Below are positions 1 to 5,164 of a stretch of DNA of 5,325 bases, one piece after another. Where the stretch lies: contig JAKAUH010001091.1 of assembly GCA_021818605.1 (NCBI GenBank), positions 1 through 5,325 of the forward strand. The letters run 5' to 3'. A program made the translations under genes and the position numbers. Each line of letters opens with the position of its first letter. Positions within the stretch are counted from its first letter, which is position 1. This stretch comes from Planctomycetota bacterium. GTDB taxonomy: Bacteria; Planctomycetota; Planctomycetia; Isosphaerales; Isosphaeraceae. A model generated the notes under the pieces. It saw only the letters and a list, made by a program, of their open reading frames with translations. It ran no database searches and was not told the origin of the DNA.

Positions 1-1046
1 AGATCGACGACCAGGTCGAGGTCATGGTGCTCCACGTCGACAAGGAGCGGGAGAAGATCGCCCTGGGCATCAAGCAGAAGTCGCCCAGCCCGTGGGAGAA
101 CGTCGAGAAGAAGTACCCGGTCGGGACGCGGGTCACCGGCGAGGTCGTCAACGTGATGAGCTACGGCGCCTTCGTCAAGCTCGAGGAAGGCATCGAGGGC
201 CTCGTCCACATCTCCGAGATGAGCTGGACCAAGCGGATCAACCACCCCAGCGAGCTGGTGAATATCGGCGACAAGATCGAGGTCGTCGTTCTGGGCATCA
301 ACCGCGACAAGCAGGAAATCTCGCTCGGGATGAAGCAGACCCAGGTCAACCCCTGGGACCAGGTCGCCGGCAAGTACCCGCCCGGCACGATGGTCGAGGG
401 CACCGTCCGCAACCTCACCAACTACGGCGCGTTCATCGAGATCGAGGAGGGGATCGACGGCCTCCTGCACATCTCCGACATGAGCTGGACCCGCAAGATC
501 GGCCATCCCAACGAGATCCTCGAGAAGGGACAGCGGATCAGTTGCCAGGTCCTGAACGTCGACCAGGACCGCAAGCGGATCGCCCTGGGCCTCAAGCAGC
601 TCCGCGACGACCCGTGGGAGACCGACATCCCCAGCCGCTACGAGCCGAACGACCTCGTGAAGGGGAAGGTCACGAAGCTGACCAACTTCGGTGTCTTCGT
701 CGAGCTGGAGCCCGGCCTCGAGGGGCTCCTGCACATCTCCGAGCTGGCCGACCACAAGGTGGACAGCCCCGAGGAGGTCGTCAAGGTCGGCGACGAGATC
801 GAGGTCAAGATCCTGCGGGTCGACCGCAACGACCGCAAGATCGGCCTCTCGCGCAAGAAGGCCCACTGGACCCGTCCCGACGGCGAGCGGGAGGACGGCC
901 AGGGAGCCGGCGAGACCGCCGAAGCACAGCGCGACAAGGACAAGGACAAGGAAACCAAGGAGCTCAAGGGCGGTCTGGGTGGCGGAGGGCCCCTCTTCTC
1001 CATGGGTGGCACGCCGACCACCGCCAATGAGTCCGAGGGCGAGTAG
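1..1046 (+). CDS. rpsA: 30S ribosomal protein S1, 3' part (5' end outside window)
   Basis: S1 binds mRNA on the small ribosomal subunit and helps load it for translation initiation. The reading frame is already open at base 3, so the methionine codon at 24 is internal and the gene begins upstream. Visible parts in order: the end of one S1 (OB-fold) domain (about 3-80, ending ALGIKQK), then three full S1 domains at about 123-338, 384-599 and 648-860. Each full domain has the family pattern of a G-x-V strand, a Y/F-G-A/V-F-V/I motif, an EGL(V/L)HISE/D motif and a closing I-x-L(G/S)-x-K(Q/K). The linkers carry the PW motif seen in bacterial S1 (SPW, NPW, DPW). The order resembles domains 3 to 6 of E. 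coli S1. After the last domain comes a tail of about 60 residues (861-1043), rich in Lys, Asp and Glu with a DKDKDK run, then a Gly-rich stretch and an acidic end. The stop is TAG at 1044-1046. The family call is very secure; the total number of domains is not visible. Confidence 0.96.
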   Translation, partial: IDDQVEVMVLHVDKEREKIALGIKQKSPSPWENVEKKYPVGTRVTGEVVNVMSYGAFVKLEEGIEGLVHISEMSWTKRINHPSELVNIGDKIEVVVLGINRDKQEISLGMKQTQVNPWDQVAGKYPPGTMVEGTVRNLTNYGAFIEIEEGIDGLLHISDMSWTRKIGHPNEILEKGQRISCQVLNVDQDRKRIALGLKQLRDDPWETDIPSRYEPNDLVKGKVTKLTNFGVFVELEPGLEGLLHISELADHKVDSPEEVVKVGDEIEVKILRVDRNDRKIGLSRKKAHWTRPDGEREDGQGAGETAEAQRDKDKDKETKELKGGLGGGGPLFSMGGTPTTANESEGE

Positions 1047-1117
1047 AAGCTCTGCTGATCCCCGCCCGCCGGTCATCGCATCCACCTGATCCGTTCGGGA
1101 ACGCCTGAAATCTCCCC

Positions 1118-1166
1118 TCGAGCCGGGTCCGCTCTCCCTCACCAGGAAGACGCCGACCCGGCTCGA
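1118..1166 (+). terminator. Probable intrinsic terminator of rpsA
   Basis: A perfect 12-bp inverted repeat pairs 1118-1129 (TCGAGCCGGGTC) with 1155-1166 (GACCCGGCTCGA), 72 bases after the rpsA stop. The 25-base loop can fold further: 1131-1132 with 1152-1153, 1133-1135 with 1148-1150, and 1136-1137 with 1145-1146, separated by a C-C mismatch and single-base bulges, leaving a 7-base apical loop. The sequence after the stem is TCTGTTTG, so the U-tract is short and interrupted. Position and stem strength favour a terminator. The weak U-run leaves room for an mRNA 3'-end stabiliser or a Rho-assisted stop. Confidence 0.6.
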
Positions 1167-1508
1167 TCTGTTTGCCCACCTCTCCCACACTCTTCCGCTC
1201 ACGTCGCCGGTTCGCCCGGCGGTCATCGCCGCCTGAACCAGTCTGGGGCGCTCGACTCAACGGCAACATTCGAAGATCTCCGCGCGCCCAGGCCCGGTTC
1301 CTCAGTGCGCGCACTCTTCGAAGGACGCCCGCGCCGCAACGCATTCGCCCGCACGACTCCCCAGTGGCTGCCGCCGCCATCCCCCCGTCATTCTTGCCGG
1401 ACGATTCGCCTATCGAACGACCGAATTACCTGCCCCTCGATCACGGTCGGCACGACCCGTATATCGCTCAGACACCGCAGAACTCCAATACTTCCTAGAC
1501 TTCCAATT

Positions 1509-1520
1509 CAACTTAAGTTG
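1509..1520. promoter_or_regulatory. 12-bp perfect palindrome, possible operator
   Basis: CAACTTAAGTTG reads the same on both strands. It is AT-rich against a GC-rich background and sits in the most AT-rich patch of the spacer upstream of the sigma factor gene, about 26 bases before a possible extended -10 element. This could be a binding site for a dimeric regulator. One 12-bp palindrome in about 5 kb can occur by chance, so the support is placement and composition only. Confidence 0.3.
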
Positions 1521-1545
1521 CCAGGATCGTCGTTCCGATAGATCG

Positions 1546-1554
1546 TGGTATCAA
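1546..1554 (+). promoter_or_regulatory. Possible extended -10 promoter element for the sigma factor gene
   Basis: TGGTATCAA has the TGN extension followed by a hexamer matching TATAAT at four of six positions. No good -35 hexamer lies at the usual distance; the nearest, TTGCCA at 1518-1523, is 25 bases upstream, which is too far. If used, it would give a leader of about 340 bases before the start at 1900. This is a weak candidate. Confidence 0.2.
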
Positions 1555-1583
1555 ACCGACAGCGGCGAAGGGAGTCGAGGATC

Positions 1584-1631
1584 GACCGGACCCGGGGGGG
1601 GATCGGCCAGGCGCCGGGACTTGCTCCGGTC
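1584..1631 (+). repeat. Nested inverted repeat containing a G8 tract
   Basis: Outer arms 1584-1590 (GACCGGA) and 1625-1631 (TCCGGTC) pair over 7 bp. Directly inside, 1591-1595 (CCCGG) pairs with 1614-1618 (CCGGG) over 5 bp, with six unpaired bases on the 3' side. The G8 run at 1594-1601 begins in the inner stem. It would form a hairpin near the 5' end of the sigma gene leader if transcription starts around 1560. No U-tract follows, so it does not look like a terminator. Confidence 0.4.
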
Positions 1632-1780
1632 CAGGTACTCATCGCGGTAGGTCGCGGGCCGGTTCGGCCTCGAGGACGTGCCGATGAAATGAGCCTTCGG
1701 CGGGATGCCGAGCCTTTGCCGGGAAGTTGGAAAAGGGCGCGAGTCGTTGCTGCGGCGATCCGCGTCGGGGGGTGGGTTTC

Positions 1781-1805
1781 CCGTGGGGTTGCCGGGCAAC
1801 CACGG
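1781..1805 (+). repeat. Inverted repeat 95 bases upstream of the sigma factor start
   Basis: GGTTGCC (1787-1793) and GGCAACC (1795-1801) form a 7-bp dyad around a single central G. Outside it, CCGT (1781-1784) can pair with ACGG (1802-1805) if G1785-G1786 bulge out. In RNA the closest pairs would open to make a loop, leaving about nine base pairs with a two-base bulge. It could be a leader hairpin or a protein-binding dyad. Confidence 0.4.
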
Positions 1806-1889
1806 CCATCGAGACTGCCCGGGGCCCGTCGCAGCCGTCTCGCACGTCCATGCCCGGGATGACAACGGACCCAGTTTCGACCGAGCTAC

Positions 1890-1894
1890 GAGGA
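1890..1894 (+). promoter_or_regulatory. Ribosome binding site that sets the sigma factor start
   Basis: GAGGA lies five bases before the ATG at 1900. The same frame stays open back to an ATG at 1705. The intervening 65 codons encode sequence with no sigma-factor similarity, and I see no comparable site tied to a homologous N-terminus there, so 1900 is preferred. Confidence 0.7.
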
Positions 1895-1899
1895 TCTTC

Positions 1900-2736
1900 A
1901 TGGCCCGTATTCGCCGACATCGCCGTGATACCGTGCAGAGCCCCCTGGAGACCTATCTCCGGGAGATCAACGAGATGGCTTTGCTGACTGCCGATGAGGA
2001 GAAGGAACTCGCTCATCGGATCGCGCGGGGGGACAAGATGGCGCGCGACCGGATGGTCCGGGCCAACCTCCGGCTGGTGGTGAACATTGCTCGCGGATAC
2101 ATCGGGAAGGGGCTGGCCCTCCAGGACCTCATCGAGGAGGGGAATCTGGGCCTGCTGCGGGCCGTGCAGGGATTCGATCCCACGGTCGGAACGCGCTTCA
2201 GCACCTACGCGAGCTACTGGATCAAGCAGTCGATCAAGCGGGCCCTGGTGAATACCGCGAAGCCGATCCGGATACCGGCTTACATGGTCGAGCTGCTCTT
2301 CAAGTGGCGGAGGATGGCCGCGGAACTGCAGGAGACCCTGGGACGGCCCGCCAGCATCGACGAGATCGCCAAGGCGCTCAAGCTGCCCAAGAAGAAGCTG
2401 GCGATCGTGAAGAAGGCCATCAAGGTCTACAACCTGGTCCCGCAGACGGACCAGCCGGATAACGGCTGGAGCCTGGGCGAGATGCTGATGGACGAGCGCA
2501 CCCGCACGCCCGACGTCGTAATGGTCGAGGCGGACAATCTCCGGCTAGTGCTCGATCGACTGGAGGAGATGGACAAACGCGAGGCGACCGTCCTGAAGAT
2601 GCGGTTTGGGCTGAACGACTTGCCGCCCAAGACCCTCAAGGAGATCGGTGAATCGCTCGGGTTGACGAGGGAACGCGTGCGTCAGATCGAGAACGAGGCG
2701 CTGGGGAAACTCTCCGCTTCGCTTCAGGCCGATTGA
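1900..2736 (+). CDS. RNA polymerase sigma factor, sigma-70 family (compact RpoD/SigA-like)
   Basis: This subunit directs core RNA polymerase to promoters in the cytoplasm. The 278-residue product has region 1.2 at about 13-46 (SPLETYLREI, LLTADEEKELAHRI), region 2 at about 49-120 (RANLRLVV; DLIEEGNLGLLRAV; RFSTYASYWIKQ), region 3 at about 123-208 (IRIPAYMVE, then GRPASIDEIAKAL), and region 4 at about 214-278. The region 4 helix-turn-helix holds TLKEIGESLGLTRERVRQIE, which keeps the usual -35 contact residues. Region 1.1 and the long non-conserved insert of large RpoD proteins are absent: only about 12 basic residues precede region 1.2. Relative to E. coli RpoD, the -10 contact helix has Tyr106 at the W433 position and Lys113 at T440, while Gln110 (Q437) is kept. 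The size suggests a group 2-type or lineage-specific primary-like factor rather than an ECF factor. The gene stands alone after a long spacer. I recall similar planctomycete proteins annotated RpoD/SigA, but I give no symbol because the main housekeeping factor may be a different gene. Confidence 0.94.
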   Translation: MARIRRHRRDTVQSPLETYLREINEMALLTADEEKELAHRIARGDKMARDRMVRANLRLVVNIARGYIGKGLALQDLIEEGNLGLLRAVQGFDPTVGTRFSTYASYWIKQSIKRALVNTAKPIRIPAYMVELLFKWRRMAAELQETLGRPASIDEIAKALKLPKKKLAIVKKAIKVYNLVPQTDQPDNGWSLGEMLMDERTRTPDVVMVEADNLRLVLDRLEEMDKREATVLKMRFGLNDLPPKTLKEIGESLGLTRERVRQIENEALGKLSASLQAD

Positions 2737-2739
2737 TGC

Positions 2740-2764
2740 CGAGGACCCGACACGGCGGGCCTCG
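2740..2764. terminator. Hairpin between convergent genes, possible bidirectional terminator
   Basis: The 33 bases between the two convergent stop codons (2736 and 2770) contain CGAGG (2740-2744) pairing with CCTCG (2760-2764), and CCCG (2746-2749) pairing with CGGG (2756-2759). This gives nine pairs with A2745 bulged and a six-base loop. Neither strand has a U-tract after the stem, so placement and stem strength are the only support. Confidence 0.4.
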
Positions 2765-2769
2765 CGGCT

Positions 2770-3555
2770 TCAGCAGACCGTCGAGGCCCACTCGCTGATC
2801 GGACGATGGCGACGGGCGATGCGACGCATCGTCCTGGCACCGAGACGCGTGAGGGGCCACGACAGGCCCGCGATGACGACGAGCAGAAGCGGGAATCGGA
2901 ACCTCGCTGCACTCTCCATCAGGGTCGAGGTTCGATGGGTGACGGCCAGCAGGTTCGTCATCGGCTTGTCTCCCGCGAAGTTGCTGGTAAACTCACCGTG
3001 GAAGGTGCTGTTCGCCTGCGGGACAATCTGCAGATAGGCCGCGGCGCCGAAGGCGCTCGCGAGTTCTCCCCCGTGGATCTTGACGTTCAGCCCGAAGATG
3101 TCCTGAGCCCGCGCCGATGGACGATCGTACTCGGCGATGCCGAAGGCCGTCGGCGTTCCTTCGAGGAGTATGCCTGTAAACGGCTGGTCCTTGATCGTGA
3201 CCGAACCCCGGATCTCGAAGTGATTGAGCGGGCTGTCCACGATCCGGCCATGACGATCGACCTTCACCCTCAGCGTCTGGCAGAGCGTCCCGTCGGTGTT
3301 CGGCTGCACCGGGACCAGGTCGCGTTCCGACGGCCCCAGCGAGATCAGGTGCGGCGCGTTGCGGAGCGTGAACGTCCCGGTTTGCGTGGCGGGGTCGAAA
3401 ACGTAGGTCTGCGAGCCGCCGATATCGCCGGCGATATCCGGAAATGATCGGCCGGGCGTGGCCCGGATCAGATCCGCGGAAGCGGGACGCGCAAGGGCCA
3501 GGATCAGGGCCGCGGCGGCGAAGCCGGTACGGACCACGATGTGCATCCGATGCAT
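2770..3555 (-). CDS. Secreted or membrane-anchored protein of unknown function
   Basis: I do not recognise a named family. The 261-residue product starts with a clear Sec-type signal peptide: basic start (MHRMHIVVR), hydrophobic core GFAAAALILALA, and a PASA site predicting cleavage after Ala27. The mature part (about 28-210) is rich in beta-prone, Gly/Thr/Asn segments, such as YVFDPATQTGTFTLRNAPH at 51-69, GSVTIKDQPFTGILLEGTP at 117-135 and STFHGEFTSNFAG at 183-195. A single Cys (92) lies in the presumed exported domain. Near the end, about 219-236 is hydrophobic and is followed by an Arg-rich tail (RRIARRHR) and a final Cys. This architecture resembles C-terminal sorting signals such as PEP-CTERM, but the PEP motif is missing. 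The start at 3555 is chosen because GGAGGGA precedes it by seven bases and the signal peptide begins there; the same frame is open upstream to 3654. The gene converges on the sigma factor gene and is probably monocistronic. Being a real gene is likely; its role is unknown. Confidence 0.8.
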   Translation of the reverse strand: MHRMHIVVRTGFAAAALILALARPASADLIRATPGRSFPDIAGDIGGSQTYVFDPATQTGTFTLRNAPHLISLGPSERDLVPVQPNTDGTLCQTLRVKVDRHGRIVDSPLNHFEIRGSVTIKDQPFTGILLEGTPTAFGIAEYDRPSARAQDIFGLNVKIHGGELASAFGAAAYLQIVPQANSTFHGEFTSNFAGDKPMTNLLAVTHRTSTLMESAARFRFPLLLVVIAGLSWPLTRLGARTMRRIARRHRPISEWASTVC

Positions 3556-3562
3556 GGGGACG

Positions 3563-3569
3563 TCCCTCC
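3563..3569 (-). promoter_or_regulatory. Ribosome binding site that sets the start of the secreted-protein gene
   Basis: Read on the - strand this is GGAGGGA, seven bases before the ATG at 3555. It decides between that ATG and two alternatives: 3654, which would place 33 extra residues ahead of the signal peptide, and 3546, which would be too far from the site. Confidence 0.75.
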
Positions 3570-3683
3570 GACGGCCGCATCGACCACAATCGCCCTTCAC
3601 CGCCCAACGTCGTGAGACGATCACCGGCTCTCCAGCAGGTCGGGCAATCGACATCGCCCTGGGGGATTGGGACCAGATCGCGG

Positions 3684-3699
3684 CCGGGTAATGACCCGG
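3684..3699. repeat. Short perfect inverted repeat in the divergent region
   Basis: CCGGGT (3684-3689) and ACCCGG (3694-3699) are perfectly complementary around the four bases AATG. It lies about 130 bases upstream of the secreted-protein start and just downstream, on that strand, of a TTGACG hexamer. It could be an operator overlapping a promoter, a leader hairpin, or chance in GC-rich DNA. Confidence 0.35.
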
Positions 3700-4075
3700 A
3701 GGTCGTTCGCGTCAAGCTATGGCCTGATTCGTGAGGTGAAGAAGCGTGGTGGGGCCCGAAGCGCTGACCGCGTGTTGCGACCTCCCGTTCACCTGGACTC
3801 TGGAAGCTGAATCAACGACCGGAGATCGAACCTTTCGGTGGCGGCCTGAAGGAGCGTATCTCACGGTGGCCGGGATCATACCCCGTTCGTCGAACCTGTC
3901 AACCCGACAATCGGCGGCCTTCACATCCTCACATCCCGGCTGGCCCCGAATCCGACGTCCTTCGCGGCGCGGGCCGGCTGCAAGAAAACGAGCGGCGCGG
4001 TATTGTTGGTCTCGGCGGGCCAACCTGCACGGGGGCGGCGCTCGCCACTCTTCGACGGATCGTGCCGCTCGAGAC

Positions 4076-4081
4076 GGAGGG
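4076..4081 (+). promoter_or_regulatory. Ribosome binding site that sets the oxidoreductase start
   Basis: GGAGGG lies six bases before the ATG at 4088. The conserved nucleotide-binding strand begins within ten residues of this start, as is usual for the family, which favours it over the in-frame ATG at 3746. Confidence 0.8.
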
Positions 4082-4087
4082 CGTTTC

Positions 4088-5164
4088 ATGATCGCCAGGG
4101 ACGCGCGTCGCCTGCGAATCGGCGTCCTCGGCTGCGGGCCGATCGCACAGATCGCTCACCTCGAGGCCTGCCGCAAGGCGCGGAACGCCGAGCTCCGCGC
4201 AATCTGCGACGTGGCCGAGGATCTGGTCGAACGGATGGCGGCCGTGCATCAGCCGGCGCGGACCTATCGCGACTATGACGCGATGCTCGCCGACCCCGAT
4301 GTCGAGGCAATCCTCGTCGCGATTGCCGACCAGTTCCACTTCGAAATGACGCTCCGGGCCATCGACGCGGGCAAGCACGTCCTGGTCGAGAAGCCGCTCG
4401 GGACGACCGTCGAGGAGTGCCTTGCCCTCCGCGATCGCGCGGCCGGAACGGGGCTGGTAATTCAGGTCGGGAACAACCGCCGGTTCGACCCGGGCGTCGA
4501 GTTGGCGCGGCGGTTCATTCGCGAGGAGCTGGGCGAGCGGATCGCGCTCAAGGCGTGGTATTACGACTCGGTTTTCCGCTACAAGATGACCGACAACCTC
4601 CAGCCGATCCCGATTAGCAGCGCTCACGCACGCCGCCCCGAGGGTCATCCGAAGTCGGATCGGCGCCGCTACTTCCTCCTCACCCACGGCAGCCACCTCG
4701 TCGACATGGCTGCGCTGCTGGGCGGTCCGATCACGTCGGTTCGGGCCCGGCTGTCGGTGCGCTTCGACTCATATTGCTGGTTCGCCTCGCTCGACCACGA
4801 GGACGGCACCCTGGGCCACATCGATCTCCAGGTGCCGATCCGGGGCGATTTCCAGGAGGGGTTCCAGGTGTACGGCGAGCACGGCAGCGTCAGCGGACGG
4901 CTGCACCTGCCGTGGTTCCACAAGGCCGGCGAGGTCGAGTGTTTCTCGGCCCGTGATCGAAGATACCAGCGGGTCCTTGGCGAGGACGCCCACACCTACA
5001 AGCGGCAGATTGAGGCATTCGCGGCCACCATCCTCGACGGCGTGCCGCAGGCCGGGGCCAACCTTGACTACTGCCTGGCGGCAATGCGAGCGATGGCGGC
5101 AATCGCGCGATCGGCGAAGACCGGCGAGGCGGTGCGGCTCGCCGACGTGAAGGGAGGCGTGTGA
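4088..5164 (+). CDS. Gfo/Idh/MocA family NAD(P)-dependent oxidoreductase
   Basis: Members of this family use NAD(P) to oxidise or reduce a hydroxyl or keto group on sugars, cyclitols and related compounds in the cytoplasm. The 358-residue product has the usual length. The N-terminal Rossmann domain (about 9-125) opens with RIGVLGCGPIAQ, whose GxGxxA turn at 15-20 binds the dinucleotide. It also has the acidic end of strand two (ICDV, Asp41) and the hallmark EKP motif at 101-103 (Lys102 is the expected catalytic lysine). The C-terminal alpha/beta domain (about 126-350) has QVGNNRRFDP at 126-135 and THGSHLVDM at 199-207, where His203 fits the family's catalytic histidine. An Arg-rich segment at 180-194 (HARRPEGHPKSDRRR) precedes it. 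The stop overlaps the next gene's start as TGATG, so the two are translationally coupled. The family call is secure. The substrate cannot be read from the sequence; the isomerase partner suggests sugar or inositol-type catabolism. Confidence 0.94.
   Translation: MIARDARRLRIGVLGCGPIAQIAHLEACRKARNAELRAICDVAEDLVERMAAVHQPARTYRDYDAMLADPDVEAILVAIADQFHFEMTLRAIDAGKHVLVEKPLGTTVEECLALRDRAAGTGLVIQVGNNRRFDPGVELARRFIREELGERIALKAWYYDSVFRYKMTDNLQPIPISSAHARRPEGHPKSDRRRYFLLTHGSHLVDMAALLGGPITSVRARLSVRFDSYCWFASLDHEDGTLGHIDLQVPIRGDFQEGFQVYGEHGSVSGRLHLPWFHKAGEVECFSARDRRYQRVLGEDAHTYKRQIEAFAATILDGVPQAGANLDYCLAAMRAMAAIARSAKTGEAVRLADVKGGV
5150..5157 (+). promoter_or_regulatory. Ribosome binding site of the downstream isomerase gene, inside the oxidoreductase gene
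   Basis: AAGGGAGG lies within the last codons of the oxidoreductase gene, six bases before the ATG at 5164. It is a close match to the anti-Shine-Dalgarno complement. It identifies 5164 as the start of the next gene and supports coupled translation. Confidence 0.8.

Larger units (their letters stand above)
1047..1899. other. Long gene-free region between rpsA and the sigma factor gene
   Basis: I find no convincing gene in these 853 bases. Open frames exist on both strands, but they are Arg/Pro-rich, overlap one another, lack recognisable domains and look like chance openings in GC-rich DNA. About 1095-1250 is strongly pyrimidine-rich on the + strand (25 of 30 bases at 1171-1200). An AT-richer patch lies at about 1410-1560. 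From about 1560 the + strand becomes purine- and G-rich, with G8 at 1594-1601 and G6 at 1767-1772. The rpsA hairpin, a 12-bp palindrome, a possible extended -10 element and two further inverted repeats lie here. The 3' half is probably the promoter and leader of the sigma factor gene. Confidence 0.7.
3556..4087. other. Divergent intergenic region
   Basis: These 532 bases separate the secreted-protein gene from the oxidoreductase gene, so both should have promoters here. I see no gene. The oxidoreductase frame stays open back to an ATG at 3746, but those 114 codons are Arg-rich, resemble nothing in the family and end just before a good ribosome binding site, so they are treated as non-coding. 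Contents: a 6-bp inverted repeat at 3684-3699, a TTGACG hexamer on the - strand (3715 to 3710) with only a poor -10 match after it, an 8-base tandem repeat (TCACATCC twice, 3921-3936), and TATTGT at 4001-4006 as a weak -10 candidate for the oxidoreductase. None is strong. Confidence 0.6.

Noticed and set aside
199..747. Near-identical DNA repeats within rpsA (for example 207-230 and 468-491; 462-478 and 726-742)
   Set aside because: They encode the conserved HIS(E/D)MSW and GLLHIS motifs of successive S1 domains and reflect domain duplication, not a mobile or regulatory repeat.
1705..1899. 65-codon N-terminal extension of the sigma factor
   Set aside because: The frame is open, but the encoded sequence is Gly/Arg/Pro-rich with no similarity to sigma region 1.1, and a good ribosome binding site precedes the ATG at 1900.
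964..1901. Open frames on both strands of the rpsA-sigma spacer (for example 1172-1498 +, 1545-1862 +, 1380-964 -, 1901-1551 -)
   Set aside because: They overlap each other or real genes, are Arg/Pro/Ser-rich, lack domains and good ribosome binding sites, and are expected by chance at this GC content.
2890..2945. Possible frameshift hiding a PEP-CTERM motif in the secreted protein
   Set aside because: Another - strand frame reads EVPIPAS beside the hydrophobic segment, which resembles a PEP-CTERM start. Joining it to the observed membrane segment would need two compensating frameshifts, so coincidence is the simpler reading.
3556..3654. 33-codon N-terminal extension of the secreted protein, with a CxxC motif
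   Set aside because: It would put charged sequence ahead of a complete signal peptide, and the ribosome binding site at 3563-3569 points to 3555. The CGRC motif is probably chance in non-coding DNA.
3815..3850. tRNA-like T-arm on the - strand (GGTTCGATCTCC)
   Set aside because: The flanking bases do not form a T-stem, and I could not fit acceptor or anticodon arms around it.
3746..4087. 114-codon N-terminal extension of the oxidoreductase
   Set aside because: Family members begin just before the Rossmann strand. The extension is Arg-rich without a domain, and GGAGGG sits six bases before the ATG at 4088.
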